A stretch of DNA of 43,112 nucleotides, taken from Microcaldota archaeon (GTDB taxonomy: Archaea > Micrarchaeota > Micrarchaeia > Micrarchaeales > Micrarchaeaceae). The notes beneath the pieces were generated by a model. That model made no database searches, was not told the DNA's origin, and saw only the letters and a program-made list of their open reading frames with translations. Location: assembly GCA_021789815.1 (NCBI GenBank), contig JAJYIZ010000004.1, forward strand, positions 1 through 43,112, given 5' to 3'. Numbering within the stretch: the stretch's first letter is position 1; each line of letters starts with the position of its first letter. This document shows positions 18,101 to 23,736 of this stretch, piece after piece. A program made the position numbers and the translations under genes.

Positions 18101-18837
18101 TCGGTCTCGGTCCCGGGATAGCCGTTGGCGGCATAAATCCATATTCAACTGCATTAAACCTGATATCATCTACGCTGACGCAGGCCCAGGGTCTCTACAA
18201 TTCGATGTACGGAACTTATCTAATAGACAAGTATTTCGTTTCTATAGAATTTAGTCTATCTATAAGAGGAGCCGAAATCCCATACATAGGACTTGCACAG
18301 CAGATATACCAACTTCCGCTCAACCTCTTTTACATCTATCCGGCTTCGACTTTGGGCTCGTTACTGATCGATGCTATGGCCGGACTCTTTGCCCAGTATT
18401 ATCTGATTGTGTTCTTCTCTGTTGCTGCAATACCCGCGTTCCTTGTTCCTGGTGTGGCGCTACGCGCCATACTCCCGACAAGAGCCCTAGGCGGCATGCT
18501 GATCTCGATAGCTATAGCCTTCTATCTGGTGATGCCTTCCCTCTTCGCTGTAGCCTACTACTTCACTTCTCCGGGGTTGCTGGCCAGCATCACTAGTGCT
18601 CAGGCGCAGCTTCAGCGCTGGGGCACTGGAACAGGCGCAGAACAGTACGCGCAGAGCGCGAGCAGTCCGCTTGCACAGGCACTAGGCCAGGTCAAATCAG
18701 CGATGTCGAGCTTCTGGCTCCTTGTGCTCTTCTACCCATCGCTCATTACAGCGATAACATACGTTTTCATAACGCAGGTTTCGAGGTTCATAGGCGGAGC
18801 CTCGCGTCTCGGCGGCCGCGTCAGGGGAGTAATCTAG
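15124..18837 (+). CDS. giant VirB6-like protein with DUF2341 and Ig-like ectodomain, paralogue F
   Basis: The product is 1237 residues. A signal peptide (about 1-27) leads to a beta-rich region resembling DUF2341 (about 45-150), then a lectin-like stretch to about 400. Five Ig/PKD-like repeats of about 95 residues follow (about 415-895), each with an early Cys and a later [YF]C or YC followed by a V-T-D or L-T-D strand. From about residue 900 the protein becomes a VirB6-like membrane domain with E-I-Y-E at 971-974 and R1114-x5-R1120-x2-G1123-G1124. It thus joins an extracellular adhesin-like arm of roughly 900 residues to a secretion-channel core. The arm could bind a partner cell or stabilise the pilus; that is inference. 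It is the last gene before a new promoter at 18846. Confidence 0.65.
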   Translation: MGISKLMQVSALIAMLTLFASINIAGASGPCGTTPSGAGIMACIPLTITQSSGASPPNTQLLVQINPSALGSSYFVYDLQNIYVYNGVTGTPLNAWIEGNPNNEQTQYLSTSSTVDIWVKLPDTLASGTTDSNIYIGIGNAIANTNYFANSLLNIGIAPQLTCSNPTNPQTGCSAGQYAQYDNGHNVFNLYLGFISSSYITSNCYIHHDSGGAASYSVAEGISFTQTGGNGGFYTFTCSVSPVGQYGQEIDTLDIGQVNNARLMTELSPDAAAFSSSSVSNWYYPGVGGSWEPGIGQLEVFDITSSSYNQYNQGVSSPPASPTPFQLAWIAGGNLGITSYGSFSSVHTLSTSYPAGAGYDFATFGSEACGGGCVSGSSSTFYLQWLRVRSLPQQDITPSVGASSLTQLTPVSGVGITPTGKTIDSGQNLQLTASWSGGYAPYTVNWYAGSSSSCSSDINSADLVASFAGVSGTSNVLTASPTSTVYYCAAVTDQYGSYAATSLGDLVTVNPALGTPVITPTNPAITAGNPVQLTATWSGGTAQYTVSWYSGSSQACAADTNLVVQFSGVPSTSNILTTTPTSPTYYCVTLTDQLGETTSTTTGDYVTFQSTAPSITPSSAVLDSGQSVTFGSAWSYGTSPYTANLYTTTGPSCTSSSTLVQSITGSAQSVMFNAYTPASTALFCIYVTDSATPPSIQSSVTASITVNPALAANPITPSSPTISSGSPVTLTANPAGGTTPYAYQWFYTSAFPCDTQITGATGQTYTTTPSGTTSYCYQVTDSATSPVKQISQQDTVTVIQPLVANPISATQNPYYQGDPPDTLTASVTGGQAPYSYAWYSGVSPTCPSAQDSLITGATSSTYSVKPLANTYFCYVVTDSRSTSATSAAYLLSWSLPTQLQGCGLLPSDLATLIETQVPWYCPINQQIYQVWKGDLPFVFVIVLVALMLAALIFMIGTAFQNDRIRNFGIGEIYEAMASAIIVGFFLYVCAVMFGLGPGIAVGGINPYSTALNLISSTLTQAQGLYNSMYGTYLIDKYFVSIEFSLSIRGAEIPYIGLAQQIYQLPLNLFYIYPASTLGSLLIDAMAGLFAQYYLIVFFSVAAIPAFLVPGVALRAILPTRALGGMLISIAIAFYLVMPSLFAVAYYFTSPGLLASITSAQAQLQRWGTGTGAEQYAQSASSPLAQALGQVKSAMSSFWLLVLFYPSLITAITYVFITQVSRFIGGASRLGGRVRGVI
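16366..17810 (+). repeat. five tandem Ig-like domain repeats within the VirB6-like protein
   Basis: Units begin near 16366, 16666, 16960, 17260 and 17535. Each opens with an I-[TS]-[PA]-[ST] strand and a [ST]-[AS]-G or similar turn, has W-S/A-G-G or similar, and ends with a Cys-x2-[VL]-T-D strand. The repeats are diverged at DNA level, so they are old and not a slippage array. Confidence 0.7.
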
Positions 18838-18845
18838 CCACTAAG

Positions 18846-18855
18846 TAATAAATAG
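18846..18855 (+). promoter_or_regulatory. TATA box for the VirB4N-like/ATPase operon
   Basis: TAATAAATAG is centred about 37 nt before ATG 18887, in the only intergenic gap (49 nt) between the VirB6-like series and the ATPase genes. Confidence 0.45.
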
Positions 18856-18886
18856 ATTCTTAGCCATAGATAGTGAGTGGTTTGGG

Positions 18887-19720
18887 ATGGATCCAAAGAT
18901 ATTCGTGCTGATGGGTTTCCTTGTCATATCATTCCTTCTGCTCAGCATTGCGATTGGCACACCAACTGTGCTGCTAGGCCCAGGCGGCAAGCTCGTTTTT
19001 CTTTTCCTAGCATTATTTGTTGATGTATTGGGCTTCGCTTCCCGTAGATACCTATACGTGATGACAACTTTTGTACAACAGAAGCGCAGGAACCTTGTTC
19101 TCAGTGCGGAGGAGCCATACTGGCTGTCGTCATCAGAGGACTCCATCGTAAGGAGGACGAAGGCCGGGATTGTAGCAACAGCTTACATAAGCATACCATT
19201 CTACAAATCAGCTACGGAGATGACAGACGACGAGAAGCTTGAGTTCTCCAGGCAGGTCAGCCGCCTCGTTGGAATAAGCGCAGATCCGATAAGGTTCACA
19301 GCGGAGCTCTATCTCATGAACAAGGATGCTTACATCCAGGAACTTCGCGACGCCATAAATGCAGAGGAGAACGAGGAGGCCCAACTATCGCAATCGAGCT
19401 CTACAACAGAGCAGCTGGAGATTGTGAGAGGCAAGCTCGCTATGTGGCGAAACGTGATGCAGGGCGCAAGCTCCGCGTCGTCTATGGAACTAGTTTCATA
19501 CGCAGCTATATCTGCTCTCGGTTCAAAAGAATACGAAGCGATAAGCCTTGTGCAGCAGAAAGCCCGAGAGGTCATATCTGCTATAGGCGCTACGCTCGGC
19601 GTCACGCCAAGCGTCATAGCCGGCAGGGAGATACTAAAGTTCGTTGAGCCCGAGTATCTGATCCCGTTCTCGACAGTGAGCGCGCAGATGGAGAAGAAGA
19701 CAGAGGAGCAGGTGGTCTGA
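18887..19720 (+). CDS. two-TM protein with VirB4 N-terminal-like domain, copy 1
   Basis: The product is 277 residues: two hydrophobic helices (about 5-25 and 33-52), then a basic connector and a cytosolic domain of about 220 residues. The domain opens with YWLSSSEDSIVRRTKAG, and its later helices run to a G-R-E-I-L element near residue 249. Two helices followed by such a domain matches VirB3/PrgI fused to the N-terminal non-ATPase domain of VirB4/TraC, here separate from the ATPase gene. The next gene encodes a protein of the same length and plan, and the two overlap by a single base (TGATG). It probably docks the ATPase to the membrane channel; this is inference from architecture. Confidence 0.5.
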   Translation: MDPKIFVLMGFLVISFLLLSIAIGTPTVLLGPGGKLVFLFLALFVDVLGFASRRYLYVMTTFVQQKRRNLVLSAEEPYWLSSSEDSIVRRTKAGIVATAYISIPFYKSATEMTDDEKLEFSRQVSRLVGISADPIRFTAELYLMNKDAYIQELRDAINAEENEEAQLSQSSSTTEQLEIVRGKLAMWRNVMQGASSASSMELVSYAAISALGSKEYEAISLVQQKAREVISAIGATLGVTPSVIAGREILKFVEPEYLIPFSTVSAQMEKKTEEQVV

Positions 19721-20553
19721 TGGATGGAACCGATCTGATATACCTTGCGCTCTGTGGAGTAATAGTGATGCTTGCTTTCGCCACAAACGCGGCATACGGC
19801 AAAGGTTATTCATATGTAGCAATAATGTTCGCGCTGCTGGCCGGCGTAGGCATACTCGCACTCCAGTACGTAGATTTTGTAGTGTTCCCGTTGGTCATGA
19901 AGATAATGGGAATAACATTCCAACCGGCTAAGGATTATCTTATAATATCGTCTCAGGACGCTATACTGAAGAACGTCAGCGGCCTGTACTACGCCACGGG
20001 CTATGCATCCGGCAACCTCTTTGGTTATACATTCAAGGCAGAGGAGGAAGAGCAGGGAATGGAAGAGAAGATACTATCTGCGCCGGAGAACTGGGAAAGG
20101 GCGATAATGAGCCTGGGCTTCCCCTTCAAGTTCCACGTGCTATCTGTTGGAAGAGACGTGCAAAAGGTAAGGGATGAGCTCGAAGGAAAGCGAAGCTACC
20201 AGGAGTTTCAGCTTGCCAGAACCCTCGAGAATGAAAAGGCGTCAAACGAGACAATAGTAACCGATATAAGAAGAAAGATAGCAATAATACAAGCCAAGAT
20301 AGACAGGGTGTCTGCAGGCGAGAAGCCCATATCGACGCTCATGTATTTCGAGACAACAGCTGTCGGAGTAACCGAGAAGGCCGCGCTCGACGCACTATCT
20401 TTGCAGATCAAGCAGCTCCAGATAGGCATGAGCTCGCTGAACCTGCAGGTAACTAGGGTAGCAGGCCGGGAGCTTTATTCCCTATTCAAGTTCAACTTTG
20501 GCGTTCCGATAGCTTTCCAAGACGTAGCAGCAGAGTTTGACCAAGAGGGTTGA
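19720..20553 (+). CDS. two-TM protein with VirB4 N-terminal-like domain, copy 2
   Basis: The product is also 277 residues and mirrors its upstream neighbour. Two N-terminal helices are followed by YLIISSQDAILKNVSG (compare YWLSSSEDSIVRRTKAG in copy 1), a long helical central part and G-R-E-L-Y near residue 258 (compare G-R-E-I-L). The central helices (about 140-190) are charged and probably form a coiled coil. Sequence identity between the two is low outside these landmarks, so they are old paralogues that may form a heteromeric collar for the ATPase. The TGA lies just inside the ribosome-binding region of the ATPase gene, implying coupled translation. Confidence 0.5.
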   Translation: MDGTDLIYLALCGVIVMLAFATNAAYGKGYSYVAIMFALLAGVGILALQYVDFVVFPLVMKIMGITFQPAKDYLIISSQDAILKNVSGLYYATGYASGNLFGYTFKAEEEEQGMEEKILSAPENWERAIMSLGFPFKFHVLSVGRDVQKVRDELEGKRSYQEFQLARTLENEKASNETIVTDIRRKIAIIQAKIDRVSAGEKPISTLMYFETTAVGVTEKAALDALSLQIKQLQIGMSSLNLQVTRVAGRELYSLFKFNFGVPIAFQDVAAEFDQEG

Positions 20554-20555
20554 TC

Positions 20556-22076
20556 ATGACAATAATAAAATTCCAGAATATAATGAGCAACGAGGTGGCT
20601 AAGCGTGCCTTCTTTTCAAGGCCCCCAGAGCCGCCGGCAAACGTCCTGATAAGCGATCCATTCCAGGCAATCTACATAGGAAACACCAGCCTGTTCAAGG
20701 TCCCGTTCAACTGGTCGTTCATGAACCTTGCAAACCCGCACATAGCCGTAGTTGGAATAACGGGATCAGGAAAATCCTTCTTCGTCAAGTCCTTCCTAAG
20801 GCGTGCAAGCTACATATGGAATACCAACGCGATAATAGTCGATTTTGCTGGGGAATATAAGCGCTGGGTGGAGCAGACAAGGGGCAAGGTCGTCTCGCTT
20901 GCAAAGGGCGACTATCTCAACCTTCTTGACCTGTCTAACATGAAGCCGCTTGACCGCACAAAGCAGATAATGAATTCGCTTGACATACTCACGGACATAT
21001 CACTATACCCTGAGCAGAAAAGGCTGACAGAAGAGGCGATAGAACAGGCATACACAAACGCCGGCTTTGTCCTCTATGAGATCCCTCCGACAAAGAAGGA
21101 GGCGCCCACGCTCAAGGAGGTAATAGCGCTCCTGCAGGAGAAACTGCAGGACGGCAGTTACCAGTATCCGGCAGAGCTGGAGAATGCAATTTACAGGATA
21201 AGGCAGTTCGCACGCGAAGGTGCAGACTACTTCGCGCACAAGAGCACCATAGACCTCGGCGCGCTTACAAAATCCGGACTTGTAGACATAGATCTTTCTG
21301 GACTTCCTGACGACAAGTTCAGGGCGCTCGCAGCACTCTTCATACTGCAGACCGTTAAGGAGAAGATGCGCTCCGAGGGCTGGCTCGAGACAAAGGGCCT
21401 CAAGGCGATAATAGTCCTAGACGAAGCGTGGAAGGTCGCGAGCGACGACAAGAGCGACGCGATCACGATAGTAAGAGAGGCAAGAAAGTACGGCTTTGGC
21501 CTAATAGTCGCGTCGCAGAACCCAACAGACGTCAACGAGGCGATATTCTCGAACGTCGGCACAACCTTCATACTCAGAATAAAGTTCGAGCGGTTCATGA
21601 ATTATCTGCAAGGATCGCTCAACTTCTCAAACTTCATAAGGAGCGAGATAGGCAGGTTCGGAGTGGGCCAGGCAGCGGTGAAGATGGACTTCACTACAGC
21701 GCTCAACTTCCCCGAGACATTCATAATAGGGAAGATAAACGGGGAGGAGCCGTTGTACATATACAAGGTGGACCTGTCGGATGTACTGACATCTAGCGAG
21801 CTCTCTGCAAAGCTCGTCCAATCCGAGTATCAATTAGAAAAGGAGGAGCTTAGGAACAAGCTCATAGAGTGCAACATACGCGGCGATACCGTTCACGACA
21901 TATTTTCGGCATTTGATGCCGGGAAGGAGCAGATGAAGATGCTCGATTTCGTCCGCATGCTCAAGACGGACGGGGTGCCGAACACTAGCATAGTTGCATT
22001 CCTCAAGACGCTGAGCATAGACGACGTTATAATATCAAGAATAATATCATACAGCGATGGTTATGGCAAATCCTAG
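20556..22076 (+). CDS. HerA/VirB4-type secretion ATPase
   Basis: This 506-residue RecA-fold ATPase is of the FtsK/HerA class. Walker A is G-I-T-G-S-G-K-S at residues 67-74, the DFAGEYKRW segment follows, Walker B is I-I-V-L-D-E at 285-290, and ASQNPTDVNEAIFSNVG is a typical HerA/VirB4 sensor region. There is no N-terminal VirB4 domain; that part seems to be supplied by the two preceding genes. A separate helical C-terminal domain (about 430-500) reappears as the next gene's product. Such ATPases power pilus assembly and substrate transfer in type IV secretion (CedB in Sulfolobales). ATG 20556 is preferred over an overlapping TTG at 20550 because GAGGG lies 6 nt upstream. Confidence 0.85.
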   Translation: MTIIKFQNIMSNEVAKRAFFSRPPEPPANVLISDPFQAIYIGNTSLFKVPFNWSFMNLANPHIAVVGITGSGKSFFVKSFLRRASYIWNTNAIIVDFAGEYKRWVEQTRGKVVSLAKGDYLNLLDLSNMKPLDRTKQIMNSLDILTDISLYPEQKRLTEEAIEQAYTNAGFVLYEIPPTKKEAPTLKEVIALLQEKLQDGSYQYPAELENAIYRIRQFAREGADYFAHKSTIDLGALTKSGLVDIDLSGLPDDKFRALAALFILQTVKEKMRSEGWLETKGLKAIIVLDEAWKVASDDKSDAITIVREARKYGFGLIVASQNPTDVNEAIFSNVGTTFILRIKFERFMNYLQGSLNFSNFIRSEIGRFGVGQAAVKMDFTTALNFPETFIIGKINGEEPLYIYKVDLSDVLTSSELSAKLVQSEYQLEKEELRNKLIECNIRGDTVHDIFSAFDAGKEQMKMLDFVRMLKTDGVPNTSIVAFLKTLSIDDVIISRIISYSDGYGKS

Positions 22077-22371
22077 CACCTTTACTATAACAAGGATGGA
22101 GCTGAGAAAGATCCTTGCTACGTACGGAGTGCCAGAAAGCAAGATAGACTCGATATTCAGCAGCATGGAGAAATCGCACAGGCACGTAAGTATAGTTCAG
22201 TTCATAGGTCTGCTCGAGAGGGCAGGCCTCAGTAGGGACAGGGTCATGAACGTCTTCAGAAGGATGAACATGAACGACATCCTTATAGAGGAGGTGCTCA
22301 ACATGGCAGACCAGAGCAGGATAAACGCTGAGACCGGAAGGCTCTACAGCGCATCGGTTGAATTTGGCTGA
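22057..22371 (+). CDS. stand-alone copy of the ATPase C-terminal helical domain
   Basis: The product is 104 residues (102 if it starts at ATG 22063) and all-helical by eye. Residues from E-L-R-K to N-M-A-D align without gaps over about 70 positions with the end of the ATPase. Shared points are ELR at the start, I-F-S in the second helix, [DQ]-F followed by [ML]-L, a Gly, and D-[VI]-[IL]-I-x2-[IV]-[IL] near the end. The gene overlaps the ATPase gene by 20 bp, so the two are co-translated. It could be an adaptor that mixes with or caps the ATPase C-termini. No known family is recognised. Confidence 0.7.
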   Translation: MVMANPSTFTITRMELRKILATYGVPESKIDSIFSSMEKSHRHVSIVQFIGLLERAGLSRDRVMNVFRRMNMNDILIEEVLNMADQSRINAETGRLYSASVEFG

Positions 22372-22375
22372 TCCC

Positions 22376-22792
22376 ATGGAAGAGAAGAAGCCCAAATGCA
22401 TGATCTGCAATCAGCAGAAGGAAGGGATAAACATAAGGCAGGACAGCGTAGTCTCAGCTATCCGTTGGCTCAACTCAAAGACATTCAAGTACAGCAATCC
22501 GTACAGGCCAGTGATCTGCAGGGACTGCTTCCTCAGGCACAGGAAGCTCAGGCAGGACTTCGAGCACAAAAGAATAGCGTACCTTGTGATCGGGTTCATC
22601 TTCCTTGTTGTTCTTATAATAGCATCTCGCGGCAATCCGGTATCTATACTGGCTGGCATAGGCGTAGTGGCTTTCATGTACCTCCTTGCTTTGATAAGCT
22701 ATGTCCCTGCACTTGATATCCCCGAGCAGAGGGAGCAGCAAGCTGCAGCGACAAGGCCAAAAGAGCACGGCAAGCGCAAATCCCGAAAATAG
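22376..22792 (+). CDS. zinc-finger membrane protein, unknown function
   Basis: The product is 138 residues. The N-terminal 60 residues hold two CxxC knuckles (K-C-M-I-C and I-C-R-D-C-F), likely one zinc site. Two hydrophobic helices follow (about 65-85 and 88-108), and the tail is basic (KEHGKRKSRK). The finger and tail should both face the cytosol. ATG 22376 is chosen because it follows the previous stop by 4 nt and has GGCTGATC, close to the archaeal GGTGATC ribosome-binding consensus, just upstream. It is the last gene of the ATPase operon. It might recruit nucleic acid or the ATPase to the membrane, which is a guess. Confidence 0.6.
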   Translation: MEEKKPKCMICNQQKEGINIRQDSVVSAIRWLNSKTFKYSNPYRPVICRDCFLRHRKLRQDFEHKRIAYLVIGFIFLVVLIIASRGNPVSILAGIGVVAFMYLLALISYVPALDIPEQREQQAAATRPKEHGKRKSRK

Positions 22793-22801
22793 CTAAAAGT
22801 A

Positions 22802-22810
22802 TTAAAATAC
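22802..22810 (+). promoter_or_regulatory. TATA box for coiled-coil protein operon
   Basis: TTAAAATAC is centred 33 nt before the TTG start at 22839, in a 46-nt gap after the zinc-finger protein gene. Confidence 0.45.
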
Positions 22811-22838
22811 CTCTCTGTAAATTAGATAGAGTGGTAGA

Positions 22839-23576
22839 TTGGTTGATGAGCAGCAGAGGCCCGGCTTCATAGAGCCAGACATAGAAGAAATGAGGATGCG
22901 GGCACGCATATCTGGAAGCTTTGACGATGTAACAAAAAGGTTATCAACTCTCGACCTATTCTATGTCAAGCAAAATCCAGACAGCGTCATTCTTCTAAGG
23001 ATAGAGAGCAGGGACATACAGAAGAGGCCCTTCCTTTTCTTCCTTATGACATTGGGCAAGGACAACGCGCTGGTTCAGTATTCAATAGCGCACGACTCCA
23101 GCGTCAAGATGCGCAGGCTCTACATAATAAAGAATCTATTGAATGTCCTGTCGCTTGTAGCTGATGTGTATACTATCGACAACGCAGAGCTCTTCCAGCA
23201 CGCAGATTCTGCTATAGACGACGTCGTAAGCTCCATCCCGCAGAGCTACAGTGCCCTCTACAACACATACGATTCATTGTACAACGAATACAAGGAACTG
23301 AGAAGACTGAACGTGGAGCTGACGGCATCCAACAAGAACCTTACGGTCCAGGGCATGCAGCTTGCGAACGAGAACCGCATGCTTGGCGAAAAGCTCAAAA
23401 CATTGCAGACGTATTCCGACGAGGCGCTTATGGCAAGGGTCCAGGACTGGATAGAGACGCACGACAGCACAATCGACATAGACGAATTTTCGAAGATAAA
23501 CGGGATAACCCCTCCGAGGGTTGAGCAGATACTCGACGCTATGATATCGAAGGGCTACATAGAGGTAAAGGGTTAA
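22839..23576 (+). CDS. coiled-coil protein with C-terminal winged helix
   Basis: The product is 245 residues, probably starting at TTG 22839; no in-frame ATG occurs until codon 18. An N-terminal alpha/beta domain (about 20-135, with the strand IQKRPFLFFLMTLG) is followed by a long heptad-like helix rich in Asn, Glu and Leu (about 140-190). A compact winged-helix-like C-terminus (DIDEFSKINGITPPRVEQIL to IEVKG) ends the protein. This could be a DNA-binding or subunit-bridging factor for the machine. It has its own promoter, and the basic 48-residue peptide gene starts 2 nt downstream. Confidence 0.6.
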   Translation: MVDEQQRPGFIEPDIEEMRMRARISGSFDDVTKRLSTLDLFYVKQNPDSVILLRIESRDIQKRPFLFFLMTLGKDNALVQYSIAHDSSVKMRRLYIIKNLLNVLSLVADVYTIDNAELFQHADSAIDDVVSSIPQSYSALYNTYDSLYNEYKELRRLNVELTASNKNLTVQGMQLANENRMLGEKLKTLQTYSDEALMARVQDWIETHDSTIDIDEFSKINGITPPRVEQILDAMISKGYIEVKG

Positions 23577-23577
23577 C

Positions 23578-23724
23578 ATGAAATACTACGTAAGGATAAA
23601 GAAGAGGGTCAGGTACCTTCGTACATACACGATACTGAAGAGAGTCGGAGAGAGGCAGAACGTGGTTACAAAGATACTTGTAAAGCTGCTTCAGAAGAAG
23701 CAAAAGGAGGGCATCCCTGTATAG
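23578..23724 (+). CDS. 48-residue highly basic peptide
   Basis: A short frame starts at ATG 23578, one base after the preceding TAA, and ends at TAG 23722-23724. About 17 of the 48 residues are Lys or Arg against two or three Glu, and the sequence looks helical (KKRVRYLRTY, LVKLLQKKQK). The close spacing to both neighbours and clean start suggest a real gene in the operon. It could bind nucleic acid or the ATPase. No family is recognised. Confidence 0.5.
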   Translation: MKYYVRIKKRVRYLRTYTILKRVGERQNVVTKILVKLLQKKQKEGIPV

Positions 23725-23736
23725 GCGGGTGTACAA

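Noticed and set aside
22057-22371. EF-hand calcium-binding protein
   Set aside because: The helix pairs look EF-hand-like at first, but no D-x-[DN]-x-[DN]-G loop is present.
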